NCBI RefSeq assembly: GCF_001429165.1
Contig: NZ_LMIR01000004.1
Location: 124,001 to 188,000 of the forward strand
Length of the DNA stretch: 64,000 nucleotides
Origin: Agromyces sp. Root81
GTDB lineage: Bacteria; Actinomycetota; Actinomycetes; Actinomycetales; Microbacteriaceae
Direction: 5' to 3'
The stretch's first letter is position 1, and each line of letters begins with the position of its first letter. Made by a program: the position numbers and the translations under genes. Shown here piece by piece: positions 8,977 to 17,453 of this stretch. The notes beneath the pieces are model-generated. The model was not told where the DNA came from. It saw nothing but the letters and a program-made list of their open reading frames with translations, and made no database searches.

Positions 8977-9039
8977 CTCGTCTGTCAATCCTCCGAACTT
9001 GTGCGAGAATCTCGGAGAACCGGCCAGTGCATCACCGAG

Positions 9040-9050
9040 AGTTCTGATGT
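9040..9050. promoter_or_regulatory. Operator half-site before the diketo-acid hydrolase
   Basis: agttctgatgt keeps the right arm GATGT and 8 of 11 positions overall. It lies 33 bp before the ATG at 9083. Confidence 0.3.
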
Positions 9051-9082
9051 TCACTCAGCGCCACGATGGAGAGGACCAGCAA

Positions 9083-9931
9083 ATGAGATTCGCCCGGCTC
9101 GGCAACGTCGGCACCGAGATCCCCGTCGTCATCGACGGCGAGCGCACGCTCGACCTGCGCACGATCACCACGGACATCGACGGCGCCTTCCTGAGCGGCG
9201 ACGGCATCGAGCGCGCTCGCGCAGCGGTGGCCACCGGCGGACTCCCCGAGCTGACCGACGCCGCGAGCCTCCGCATCGGCGCACCCATCACGCGCCCGTC
9301 GGCCGTCTACTGCATCGGCATGAACTACGCCGCGCACGCCGCCGAGTCCGGATCCGAACCGCCCGAGCGGATCGTCATGTTCATGAAGTCCCCGAACACC
9401 GTCGTCGGCCCGTTCGACGACGTCGCGATCCCCCGCGGCAGCGAGAAGACCGACTGGGAGGTCGAGCTCGGCATCGTCATCGGTCGCCGCGCGAGCTACC
9501 TCGACTCCCCCGCCGACGCCCGCGCGCACATCGCCGGCTTCGTGATGGCCAACGACCTCTCCGAGCGGGACTGGCAGATCGCCGTCTCCGGCGGTCAGTG
9601 GTCGAAGGGCAAGAGCGCACCCGGCTTCTGTCCGACCGGCCCCTGGCTCGCGACGGACGACGAGCTGAACGCCGACGACGTGCGCCTGCGCAGCTTCGTC
9701 AACGGCCAGCCGCGCCAGGACTCGCGCACGAGCGACCTCATCTTCGACATCGACACGATCGTCTGGACGCTCAGCCAGTACCTCGCCCTCGAACCCGGAG
9801 ACCTCGTGCTCACGGGCACGCCGGAGGGCGTCGCCCTCTCGGGGCGCTTCCCCTACCTCGCCGCCGGCGACGTCGTCGAACTCGACATCGACGGCCTCGG
9901 CCGCCAGCGCCAGCAGTACGTCTCCGCCTGA
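9083..9931 (+). CDS. FAH-family hydrolase, probable 2,4-diketo-3-deoxy-L-fuconate hydrolase
   Basis: Last step of the oxidative fucose route: cleaves the diketo acid to pyruvate and L-lactate. The 282-residue protein has the fumarylacetoacetase fold with 'CIGMNYAAHAAE' (catalytic His region), 'KTDWEVELGIVIG' (two metal-binding Glu), 'GFVMANDLSERDWQ' (metal Asp) and 'LTGTPEGVAL' near the end. I chose the ATG at 9083 because GGAGAGGA lies about 8 nt upstream; in-frame codons before it would cross the operator half-site. The 2-keto-3-deoxyfuconate dehydrogenase follows 34 bp later in the same transcript. Confidence 0.85.
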   Translation: MRFARLGNVGTEIPVVIDGERTLDLRTITTDIDGAFLSGDGIERARAAVATGGLPELTDAASLRIGAPITRPSAVYCIGMNYAAHAAESGSEPPERIVMFMKSPNTVVGPFDDVAIPRGSEKTDWEVELGIVIGRRASYLDSPADARAHIAGFVMANDLSERDWQIAVSGGQWSKGKSAPGFCPTGPWLATDDELNADDVRLRSFVNGQPRQDSRTSDLIFDIDTIVWTLSQYLALEPGDLVLTGTPEGVALSGRFPYLAAGDVVELDIDGLGRQRQQYVSA

Positions 9932-9965
9932 CCTTGATCGACACAGCCCGGAAGGACCTCCACAC

Positions 9966-10724
9966 ATGAGCAACGAATTCACCGGATTGGTCGCGATCGT
10001 CACCGGCGGCGCGTCCGGCATCGGCGCCGCGATCGCCGCGCGCCTGCAGCAGGGCGGCGCCCGCGTCGCCGTCTTCGACCTGCAGCCGGATGCCGCGGCG
10101 CACGCCGACCTGGCGATCGCCGTCGACGTGGCCGACGACGCGAGCGTGCGAGCGGGTGTCGACCGTGTCGCGGCCGAACTCGGCCGCATCGACATCGTCG
10201 TCAACAACGCCGGCATCGGCGCGCAGGGCACGATCGAGTCGAACTCCGACGAGGAGTGGCACCGGGTCTTCGACATCAACGTGCTCGGCATGATGCGAGT
10301 CGCCCGCGCGGCACTCCCTCACCTCCGCGACTCGCCTGCGGCATCGATCGTCAACACCGCCTCGATCGCGGCGACGGCGGGACTCCCCCAGCGCGCGCTC
10401 TACAGCGCGAGCAAGGGAGCGGTCGCCGCACTCACCCGCGCGATGGCCGCCGACCACCTGCGCGAGGGCATCAGGGTGAACGCCGTGAACCCGGGCACCG
10501 CCGACACCCCGTGGATCGGTCGCCTCATGGCCTCAGCCGACGACCCCGCCGCGGAGCGCGCCGCCCTCGAGGCACGACAGCCGCACGGCCGTCTCGTGAC
10601 GGCCGACGAGGTCGCGGGCGCCGTCGCGTACCTCGCCAGCCCCGCCTCGGGGTCGACGACCGGCGTCGAGCTCGCGGTCGACGGCGGCATGCAGGAACTG
10701 CGCCTGCGCCCGGCGGGCAGCTGA
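9966..10724 (+). CDS. Short-chain dehydrogenase, probable 2-keto-3-deoxy-L-fuconate dehydrogenase
   Basis: NAD-dependent oxidation of the C4 hydroxyl of 2-keto-3-deoxy-L-fuconate, feeding the hydrolase encoded just before it. It is a classical 252-residue SDR: nucleotide motif 'VTGGASGIG' (13-21), 'NNAG' (about 83-86), catalytic Ser in 'NTASIAAT', and Tyr/Lys in 'YSASKGA'. C-terminal 'VDGGMQ' is typical. GGAAGGA lies 8 nt before the ATG. SDR specificity cannot be read from motifs; the role rests on the complete set of other pathway genes around it. Confidence 0.85.
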   Translation: MSNEFTGLVAIVTGGASGIGAAIAARLQQGGARVAVFDLQPDAAAHADLAIAVDVADDASVRAGVDRVAAELGRIDIVVNNAGIGAQGTIESNSDEEWHRVFDINVLGMMRVARAALPHLRDSPAASIVNTASIAATAGLPQRALYSASKGAVAALTRAMAADHLREGIRVNAVNPGTADTPWIGRLMASADDPAAERAALEARQPHGRLVTADEVAGAVAYLASPASGSTTGVELAVDGGMQELRLRPAGS

Positions 10725-10813
10725 CGCGGCATCCGCTCGATTTTGTCGACGTGGCGGTGCATCCGACCGCGTTCGTTGTACATCGCGCACAGTCGGTCCG
10801 CCTCGTCGCCCGA

Positions 10814-10819
10814 TAGCCT
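10814..10819 (+). promoter_or_regulatory. -10 box, probable leaderless promoter of the second FAH gene
   Basis: TAGCCT ends exactly 6 nt before the GTG at 10826, separating this gene's expression from the upstream fucose genes. Confidence 0.5.
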
Positions 10820-10825
10820 GAAGAG

Positions 10826-11701
10826 GTGAAGTTCGCGCACCTGAGAGTCGAAGGCCAGACGACACCTCGACTCGCGGCGGTGATCGCGGAATCCGCGCTC
10901 TTCCTCGACGAGTTCATGGAGCTGCCGCCGCGCGACCTGCAGGACCTCATCGAGCGCGGCCCCGAGGGGCTCGCCGAGGTGCGCGAGGTCGTCGACACGG
11001 CCGTCTCGCTCGGCGCCGAGCTGACGCAGGTTGCCGGGCTGCGGCACGCCTCCGCGGTGCTCCGACCCGCGCAGGTCATCGCGATCGGCGCCAACTACGC
11101 CGCCCACGCCTCCGAGCTGAAGCTGCGCTCCGAGACCGCGATGACGATCTTCTCGCTGTGGCCGAACTCCCTCACCGCGCACGGCGCGACGACGACCTGG
11201 CCCGAAGACCTCACGACGCAGGTCGACTACGAGGCCGAACTCGGCGTGATCATCGGGCGTCCAGCCCGCGGCGTGCACGTGCGCGACGCGCTCGACTACG
11301 TGTGGGGCTATACCGTCGTCAACGACATCACGGCCCGCGACATCCAGTTCAGCGAAGCGCAATGGTCGCGCTGCAAGTCGTTCGACGGCTTCACCCCGAC
11401 CGGGCCGGTCGTCGTGACGGCCGACGAGATCCCCGATCCGCAGAACCTCTGGCTGACCACGAACCTCGACGGCAGCATCATGCAGGACGCCTCGACGAAC
11501 GAGATGGTGCGTAGCGTCGCCGAGATCATCTCGCTGCTCTCGCGGTCGGCGACGATCCCCCCTGGCACCCTCATCTCCACCGGCAGCCCCGGCGGCGCGG
11601 GCTACTCCCGCAAGCCCCCGGTGTTCCTGCGCGACGGCTCGACCGTCACCGTCACCGTCGAGGGCATCGGCTCCTTGACGACGCACTGCCGGGTCGTCTG
11701 A
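10826..11701 (+). CDS. Second fumarylacetoacetate hydrolase family protein
   Basis: The 291-residue protein shares the fold and metal site of the upstream hydrolase: 'AIGANYAAHASE', 'QVDYEAELGVIIG', 'TVVNDITARDIQF' and 'STGSPGGAGYS'. It has an extra N-terminal domain of about 70 residues and is clearly divergent from the first copy, so it is not a recent duplicate. It starts with GTG behind its own -10 box and ends at a strong terminator. Family members act on acylpyruvates, diketo acids or homoprotocatechuate intermediates. A role with another deoxy-sugar acid in the same region is possible, but the substrate is not known. Confidence 0.8.
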   Translation: MKFAHLRVEGQTTPRLAAVIAESALFLDEFMELPPRDLQDLIERGPEGLAEVREVVDTAVSLGAELTQVAGLRHASAVLRPAQVIAIGANYAAHASELKLRSETAMTIFSLWPNSLTAHGATTTWPEDLTTQVDYEAELGVIIGRPARGVHVRDALDYVWGYTVVNDITARDIQFSEAQWSRCKSFDGFTPTGPVVVTADEIPDPQNLWLTTNLDGSIMQDASTNEMVRSVAEIISLLSRSATIPPGTLISTGSPGGAGYSRKPPVFLRDGSTVTVTVEGIGSLTTHCRVV

Positions 11702-11703
11702 CC

Positions 11704-11742
11704 CTCGGGTGCCGCGGCCGCATGGCGACCGCGGCACCCGAG
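11704..11742. terminator. Strong bidirectional terminator
   Basis: A perfect 14-bp stem, ctcgggtgccgcgg / ccgcggcacccgag, with an 11-nt loop, between the convergent second FAH gene and aspA. Confidence 0.85.
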
Positions 11743-11749
11743 GCGGCCC

Positions 11750-13258
11750 TCATTCCGACGGCTCGCCCTGCAGGTCGATCAGCGGGATCGCCATCGTGAT
11801 CGGGCGGATGCCCGAGAGCTTCGACGGCTGCAGCTGGGCCATGACGGCCTCACGGCTCATGAGCCCGGCTTCGACGACGAGGTCGGCGACCGGCCGGCCG
11901 GTCTTCAGCGCGAGCTTGGCGATGTTGGATGCCTCGGCGTAGCCGATGAACGGGATGAGGGCCGTGATGACGCCGACGCTCGAGGCCACCATCGCCTCGA
12001 GCCGCTCGATGTTCGCCGTGATGCCGTCGACGCAGTTGACCCGGAGCGTCCAGCACGCCTGACGCATCCAGGTGATCGACTGCAGCAGCGAGTGGGCGAT
12101 GACCGGCTCGAAGGCGTTCAGCTGCAGCTGGCCGTTCTCGGCGGCCATCATGACCGTGACGTCCGCGCCGGCGACCGCATAGGCGACCTGGCTGACCGCC
12201 TCTGGGATGACCGGGTTGACCTTGCCGGGCATGATGCTCGAGCCCGCCTGCCGCGGCGGCAGGTTGATCTCGCCGAACCCGGCCTGCGGGCCCGAGGAGA
12301 GCAGGCGCAGGTCGTTGCAGATCTTCGAGAGCTTGATCGCGCTGCGCTTCAGCGCGCTCGAGAAGGTCATGAACACGCCGGTGTCGCTCGTCGCCTCGAT
12401 GAGGTCGGGCGCCGACTCGAGCCGGAGCCCCGTGATCGCGCTGAGGTGGCGCACGGCGGCCGCCGCGTAGCCGGGGTCGGCCGTGATGCCGGTACCGATG
12501 GCGGTCGCACCGAGGTTCACCTCGGAGAGGAGCTTGATGGTCTCGCTGAGGCGCTCGTGGTCTTCGCCGAGGGTCGTCGAGAAGCTGTGGAACTCCTGGC
12601 CGAGGGTCATCGGCACGGCGTCCTGCAGCTGCGTGCGGCCGACCTTCAGCACCTCGTGGAACTCGTGACCCTTGCGGCCGAACGAGACGCGCAGCAGGTC
12701 GAGTTCGCGCAGCATCGTCGTGAGCGAGAACGTCATCGCGAGCTTGACGGCGGTGGGGTAGGTGTCGTTCGTCGACTGGCTGCGGTTGACGTCGTCGATC
12801 GGGTGCAGCACGTCGTAGCGGCCCTTGGGGTAGCCCGCGATCTCGAGCGCGAGGTTCGCGATGACCTCGTTCGCGTTCATGTTGGTCGAGGTGCCCGCGC
12901 CGCCCTGGATGACGCCGACCACGAACTGCTCGTGATGCTCGCCGTCGATGATGCGCTGGCAGGCCGCGTCGATCCATTCGGCCTTCTGCTCGGTGAGCAC
13001 GCCGACCTCGCGGTTGGCCCGGGCCGCGGCCTGCTTGACCGAGGCGAGGGCGACGACGAGGTCGGGGTAGACCGAGATGGGTCGCTTGGAGATCGGGAAG
13101 TTCTCGAGTGCACGCATCGTGTGCACACCCCAGTAGGCGTCGGCGGGGACCTCCACCGAGCCGAGGGAGTCGGTCTCTGTGCGGGTCGGCGGCTGCGCAC
13201 CGCTGCCGACGAGCGTCGGATCGGTATACGTGTCGTCGGGGGTCTCGGGCTCGTGCAT
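11750..13258 (-). CDS. aspA: Aspartate ammonia-lyase
   Basis: Reversible deamination of L-aspartate to fumarate and ammonia. The 502-residue protein carries the fumarase/aspartase signature 'GSSIMPGKVNP' and the flexible active-site Ser within it. Other family motifs are 'LGSVEVPADAYWG' near the start, 'NMNANEVIAN', 'NRSQSTNDTYPTA' and 'GRTQLQDAVPMTLGQEF'. The aspartase-like substrate loop supports AspA over class II fumarase. It carries about 30 extra N-terminal residues rich in acidic and polar amino acids before the conserved region. The ATG at 13258 has GGAGGAAG close upstream. It lies downstream of the ethanolamine-type permease on the same strand but is separated by a hairpin. Confidence 0.92.
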   Translation of the reverse strand: MHEPETPDDTYTDPTLVGSGAQPPTRTETDSLGSVEVPADAYWGVHTMRALENFPISKRPISVYPDLVVALASVKQAAARANREVGVLTEQKAEWIDAACQRIIDGEHHEQFVVGVIQGGAGTSTNMNANEVIANLALEIAGYPKGRYDVLHPIDDVNRSQSTNDTYPTAVKLAMTFSLTTMLRELDLLRVSFGRKGHEFHEVLKVGRTQLQDAVPMTLGQEFHSFSTTLGEDHERLSETIKLLSEVNLGATAIGTGITADPGYAAAAVRHLSAITGLRLESAPDLIEATSDTGVFMTFSSALKRSAIKLSKICNDLRLLSSGPQAGFGEINLPPRQAGSSIMPGKVNPVIPEAVSQVAYAVAGADVTVMMAAENGQLQLNAFEPVIAHSLLQSITWMRQACWTLRVNCVDGITANIERLEAMVASSVGVITALIPFIGYAEASNIAKLALKTGRPVADLVVEAGLMSREAVMAQLQPSKLSGIRPITMAIPLIDLQGEPSE

Positions 13259-13408
13259 CTCTTCCTCCACGGAGTCGTGCGCGAGTGGACGTCGAGGGTG
13301 TCGACGCCCCCGCAACCGGCTCCATCGCCTGGGGTCTGCGCGGGGTCGCCGCGCTCGTACTCGTCTTCGAGCCTATCGCCGCGGGATGCGCCAGACGAAT
13401 GCGACGGA

Positions 13409-13433
13409 GGGCCCGGCCGATCAGGCCGGGCCC
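13409..13433. terminator. Hairpin downstream of the permease gene
   Basis: A 10-bp GC stem, gggcccggcc / ggccgggccc, around gatca. It lies in the 253-bp gap between the permease stop and aspA and has no T-run. The rest of the gap shows no gene; it should hold the aspA promoter. Confidence 0.65.
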
Positions 13434-13511
13434 TTCGTCGTGCCGGCGACTCCACAGGAGGAGGAGCCGCGCGGCGGCGGCGGGGCGCCCCCACGCCCCG
13501 TCGCCGGCTTC

Positions 13512-15074
13512 TCAGACCCGGTCGGGTTCGTCGACGCCGTCGGTCGCGAGCAACTCGCTCTCGACCGCTCCGCCGTAGCCCTCGGCCTGCGGATCCCCGT
13601 GGAGGCCGCCCGACACGGCGTACTCCTCTTCGGGCGACAGGATGAGTCGGTGCCGGCCCCACAGTGCGAAGATCGCGAGCATCACGGCGTACACGACGCC
13701 GATCGCGATGATCGCCGGCACGAAGGTCGGGTTCAGGAGGAAGCCGAGGAAGATGAGCGCGGCGATCACGGCCGCGACCACGGCCCCGGGGACGCCCCAC
13801 GGGCTGCGGTACGGGCGATTGGCGTTCGGGTACTTGCGGCGGAGGATCACGAACGCGACCATCTGCAGCAGGTACGCGAGCACCGCGCCCCACACGGCGA
13901 TGTTCAGCACGATCGCACCGGCGACCGCTCCGGCCCCTGCGGCGTCGACCTGGGCGAGCAGGTCGAGCGCGATGAGGGCGACGAAGCCGATGACCGCGCC
14001 GGCGACGAGGGCGACCCACGGCGTCTGCCGCTTGCCCGTGAGCGAGAGGAACTTCGGGTAGTAGCCGGCGCGCGAGAGCGAATACATGTTGCGGCCGTAG
14101 GCGAACATGATGCCCTGCAGCGAGGCGAGCAGGCCGATGAGGGCGAAGAGCGCGAGGAGTGCAGCCAGCTCGTCGCCGACGATCGCGCGGAAGCCGTCGA
14201 GCAGCGGCTCCCCCGCCGTGCCCGTGGCCTCCGCGCCGACGACGCCGGTGTTGAGGAACAGCACGAGCAGGCCGGTGACGATGAGGGTCGCCCGAGCGAT
14301 GAGCCCGGCACGCGGGATGTCGCGCACGGGGTCGTGCGACTCCTCCGCAGCGAGCGGCAGTTCCTCGATGCCGAGGAAGAACCACATCGCGAACGGCAGG
14401 GCGAAGAGGATCGGCAGCACGCCGTGCGGCAGGAACGCGGTCTGTCCGGCGTCGGGCACGATGTCGAAGAGCTTGTCCCACGAGAACTGGCCCGAGAAGA
14501 TCGCCATCGCGCTGAAGACGAGCAGGATCGCGATCGAGATGATCGAGACCACGATCGCGAACTTGAAGGAGATGCTCGCGCCGGCCGCGTTGATGCCGAT
14601 GAAGACCAGGTAGAGGATCACCCACCAGATCCACTGCGGCATCGAGAAGCCGAGCAGCTCGCTCGTGATCGCGTCGGCGTACGAGCCGGAGAAGAACACG
14701 ATCACGGCGGTCGTCGCGACGTACTCGATCGTCTCGGCGAGGCCGGTGACGAATCCGCCCCACGGCCCCATGGCCGCCCGGGAGAACGAGTAGGCGCCGC
14801 CCGTGTGCGGCATCGCCGACGACATCTCGCCGATCGAGAAGATGAGGCCGTAGTACATGACGACGAGCACGGCGAAGGCGATGAGCATGCCGCCGAAGCC
14901 CGCGAAGTCGATGCCGAAGTTCCAGCCCGAGAAGTCGCCGGAGATGACGGCCGCGACGGCGAGGCCCCAGAGGCCCCAGACCCCTGCGGTGCGGGTGAGC
15001 TTGCGTTTCTCGAAGTACCCGGCCTCGGCCGTCGTGTACTTCACTCCCGACACTTTGAGCGTGTCCTTGGTCAT
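13512..15074 (-). CDS. APC-superfamily permease, ethanolamine permease type
   Basis: A 520-residue membrane transporter with about 12 hydrophobic segments. The N-terminal region 'YFEKRKLTRTAGVWGLWG' followed by 'AVISGDFSGWNFG' and then 'EMSSAMPHTGGAYSF' closely resembles bacterial ethanolamine permeases (Eat/EutP group) rather than general amino-acid carriers. The hydrophilic C-terminal tail of about 50 residues is acidic. It is divergent from a glutamine-synthetase-like ligase with which it shares a 224-bp control region, so the imported amine is probably the substrate of that ligase. Polyamine or amino-acid transport is the main alternative. Confidence 0.85.
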   Translation of the reverse strand: MTKDTLKVSGVKYTTAEAGYFEKRKLTRTAGVWGLWGLAVAAVISGDFSGWNFGIDFAGFGGMLIAFAVLVVMYYGLIFSIGEMSSAMPHTGGAYSFSRAAMGPWGGFVTGLAETIEYVATTAVIVFFSGSYADAITSELLGFSMPQWIWWVILYLVFIGINAAGASISFKFAIVVSIISIAILLVFSAMAIFSGQFSWDKLFDIVPDAGQTAFLPHGVLPILFALPFAMWFFLGIEELPLAAEESHDPVRDIPRAGLIARATLIVTGLLVLFLNTGVVGAEATGTAGEPLLDGFRAIVGDELAALLALFALIGLLASLQGIMFAYGRNMYSLSRAGYYPKFLSLTGKRQTPWVALVAGAVIGFVALIALDLLAQVDAAGAGAVAGAIVLNIAVWGAVLAYLLQMVAFVILRRKYPNANRPYRSPWGVPGAVVAAVIAALIFLGFLLNPTFVPAIIAIGVVYAVMLAIFALWGRHRLILSPEEEYAVSGGLHGDPQAEGYGGAVESELLATDGVDEPDRV

Positions 15075-15153
15075 GGCGGTTCCCTTGCTCTCTCGAAGCG
15101 CGGCCGCAGCAGCGCGGGGGGTGGGATGCGTTGGCCTGAACTATAGAGCGCCC

Positions 15154-15273
15154 AATGGTTGCTCGTACAGACCTTTCTCGAACAACTTTGTTCGAACCCA
15201 CCCCGAAGTCGGCCGAAACCACTGAACCCGTTCCGCCCACCGTGTGATGTAATGGTCGGCAACACCAACCATT
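15154..15273. repeat. Dispersed AATGGTT/AACCATT elements in the amine-locus control region
   Basis: aatggtt at 15154-15160, aatggt at 15251-15256 and aaccatt at 15267-15273 bracket the palindrome. The last two form an inverted pair directly before the ligase ribosome site. A TGTAAT at 15248-15253 could be a -10 box. Confidence 0.35.
15178..15195. promoter_or_regulatory. 18-bp palindrome, candidate operator of the amine locus
   Basis: tcgaacaa-ct-ttgttcga is a perfect inverted repeat in the divergent permease/ligase region. Its position, about 100 bp from each start, and the GntR gene at the end of the ligase operon make it a good candidate operator. Confidence 0.5.
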
Positions 15274-15298
15274 CACCGACTCGAGGAGGCGTCAACGG

Positions 15299-16666
15299 AT
15301 GACGGCACCCACCGGATACCTCACCCTCGACGCCCTGCGGGGCGCGGTCGCCGACGGTCACGTCGACACCGTCATCGTCGCGTTCACCGACATGCAGGGC
15401 CGCCTCGTCGGCAAGCGCGTCTCCGCGCGGCTCTTCCTCGACGACGTCGCCGCGCACGGCGCGGAGTGCTGCAACTACCTGCTCGCCGTCGATGTCGAGA
15501 TGAACACCGTCGACGGGTACGCGATGTCGAGCTGGGAGCACGGCTACGGCGACATGGCGATGATCCCCGACTTCTCGACCCTGCGCATGGCGCCCTGGCT
15601 CGAGGCGACGGCGCTCGTCACGGCCGACCTGCAGTGGCTCGACGGCGCCCCGGTCGAGGCCTCGCCCCGGCGCATCCTGCAGCGACAGCTCGAACGTCTC
15701 GCCGAACGCGGGCTCACCGCCTTCGTCGGCACCGAGCTCGAGTTCATCGTCTTCGACGACTCGTTCCGCACCGCCTGGCAGAAGGGCTACCGCGACCTCA
15801 CGCCGGCCAGCGACTACAACATCGACTACGCGCTGCTCGCCTCGACCCGCATGGAGCCCCTGCTCCGCGACATCCGGAACTCGATGGACGCCGCCGGCAT
15901 GTACTGCGAGGGCGTGAAGGGCGAGTGCAACCTCGGCCAGCAGGAGATCGCGTTCCGCTACACGGATGCGCTCGGCACGTGCGACAACCACTCCGTGTAC
16001 AAGAACGGTGCCAAGGAGATCGCCGACCGGCACGGCAAGTCGCTCACCTTCATGGCGAAGTTCAACGAGCGCGAGGGCAACAGCTGCCACATCCACATCT
16101 CCCTGCGCGGCGCGGACGGCGAAGCCGTCTTCAGCGACCCGGATGCCCCGCACGGCATGTCCACCCTCTTCCGCCGGTTCCTCGCCGGCCAGGTGGCCGC
16201 GATGCGCGAACTCACGCTCTTCTCCGCCCCGAACATCAACTCCTACAAGCGCTACGTCGCCGGCAGCTTCGCCCCGACCGCGATCGCCTGGGGTCTCGAC
16301 AACCGCACGTGCGCGCTGCGCGTCGTCGGGCGCGGGCTCGGCATGCGCGTCGAGAACCGCGTGCCCGGCGGCGACGTGAACCAGTACCTCGCCGTGGCCG
16401 CCCTCATCGCGGCAGGGCTCGCGGGCATCGACGGCGAACTCGAGCTCGACGACATGTTCGAGGGCAACGCCTACGAGAGCGACGTGGCGCGCGTGCCCGC
16501 GACCCTCCGCGAGTCGGCCGAGCTGTTCGCCGGTTCGGCGATCGCCCGCGAGGCATTCGGCGACGAGGTCGTCGAGCACTACCTGAACAACGCGCGCATC
16601 GAGCTCGCCGCCTACGACGCGGCCGTCACGGACTGGGAGCGGGTGCGTGGCTTCGAACGACTCTGA
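15299..16666 (+). CDS. Glutamine-synthetase-like gamma-glutamyl-amine ligase (GlnA4/PuuA type)
   Basis: ATP-dependent joining of glutamate to an amine, probably ethanolamine or a polyamine. The 455-residue protein has the GS N-terminal beta-grasp ('FTDMQGRLVGKRV') and catalytic half: 'GTELEFIVF', 'KGECNLGQQEIAFRY', 'GNSCHIHISL', 'INSYKRYVAGSFAPTA' and 'ENRVPGGDVNQYLA'. It lacks the adenylylation loop of true GlnA and groups by motif with PuuA and the actinobacterial GlnA2/3/4 ligases. GAGGAGG lies 8 nt before the ATG. The following genes encode a matching gamma-glutamyl hydrolase and aldehyde dehydrogenase, so nitrogen assimilation proper is unlikely. Ethanolamine is preferred because of the divergent permease. 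Confidence 0.85.
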   Translation: MTAPTGYLTLDALRGAVADGHVDTVIVAFTDMQGRLVGKRVSARLFLDDVAAHGAECCNYLLAVDVEMNTVDGYAMSSWEHGYGDMAMIPDFSTLRMAPWLEATALVTADLQWLDGAPVEASPRRILQRQLERLAERGLTAFVGTELEFIVFDDSFRTAWQKGYRDLTPASDYNIDYALLASTRMEPLLRDIRNSMDAAGMYCEGVKGECNLGQQEIAFRYTDALGTCDNHSVYKNGAKEIADRHGKSLTFMAKFNEREGNSCHIHISLRGADGEAVFSDPDAPHGMSTLFRRFLAGQVAAMRELTLFSAPNINSYKRYVAGSFAPTAIAWGLDNRTCALRVVGRGLGMRVENRVPGGDVNQYLAVAALIAAGLAGIDGELELDDMFEGNAYESDVARVPATLRESAELFAGSAIAREAFGDEVVEHYLNNARIELAAYDAAVTDWERVRGFERL

Positions 16667-16670
16667 GCGG

Positions 16671-17453
16671 ATGACCGCTGCACCGATGCCCCAGAGCCCG
16701 GTGATCGGCATCACCACCTACCTCGAGCAGGCGCAGACCGGGGTGTGGGACGTGCGCGCCTCGTTCCTGCCGAAGGTCTACATCGACGCGGTGACCGACG
16801 CCGGCGGCATCGCGGTGCTGCTCCCGCCGCAACCCGCCGACGCCGCCGTCGCGCGCGCCGTGCTCGGCACGCTCGACGGTCTCATCGTCTCGGGCGGCGC
16901 CGACGTCGACCCCGCGCGCTACGGTCAGGCGCCGCACGAACGCACCGGAGCGCCGCGCACCGATCGCGACGACTGGGAGGACCACCTGCTGACGGCGGCG
17001 ATCGACCTCGAGCTGCCCTTCCTCGGCATCTGCCGCGGCGCCCAGATGCTCAACGTCGCGCTCGGCGGCACGCTCGTGCAGCACCTGCCCGACGTCGTCG
17101 GCAGCGACGCGTACCAGCCGGGCCCCGCGCAGTTCGGCGAGACCTCGGCGACCGTCGAACCCGACTCGCGCCTCGCGGCGGTGCTCGGCGACGCCGCGAC
17201 CCCCCTGCCGATCCACGTCTACCACCACCAGGCGCTCGACGCGGTCGCCGACGGCCTGCGGGTGACCGCACGCACCGACGACGGCGTGATCGAGGCCGTC
17301 GAACTCGAGACCGTGCCGTTCGGTATCGGGGTGCAGTGGCATCCCGAGGAGAACGCGGCCGACCGCCGGCTCTTCGCCGGCCTCGTCGAGGCGGCCCGCG
17401 AGCACCGCGCCGCCCGCACGGCGAACGCCCCTTCCGAAAGGACCCCGTCGTGA
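16671..17453 (+). CDS. Gamma-glutamyl hydrolase, class I glutamine amidotransferase-like (PuuD type)
   Basis: Cleaves the gamma-glutamyl amide at the end of the pathway, returning glutamate. It has 260 residues from the ATG at 16671. The catalytic triad is visible: Cys in 'FLGICRGAQMLN', and His and Glu in 'GVQWHPEEN'. 'LIVSGGADVDPARYG' is typical of PuuD/peptidase C26 proteins. An alternative GTG at 16647 would overlap the ligase gene by 20 nt and has GGAG upstream; either start is possible. The stop is shared with the next start as GTGA, so hydrolase and aldehyde dehydrogenase are coupled. Confidence 0.87.
   Translation: MTAAPMPQSPVIGITTYLEQAQTGVWDVRASFLPKVYIDAVTDAGGIAVLLPPQPADAAVARAVLGTLDGLIVSGGADVDPARYGQAPHERTGAPRTDRDDWEDHLLTAAIDLELPFLGICRGAQMLNVALGGTLVQHLPDVVGSDAYQPGPAQFGETSATVEPDSRLAAVLGDAATPLPIHVYHHQALDAVADGLRVTARTDDGVIEAVELETVPFGIGVQWHPEENAADRRLFAGLVEAAREHRAARTANAPSERTPS

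Noticed and set aside
8999..9082. Upstream extension of the diketo-acid hydrolase gene
   Set aside because: Would include the operator half-site and lacks a ribosome site; the ATG at 9083 has one.
12092..13645. Long open frame on the plus strand opposite aspA
   Set aside because: Arg/Ala/Asp-rich product with no domain, fully antisense to a clear aspartase gene; a GC-rich shadow.
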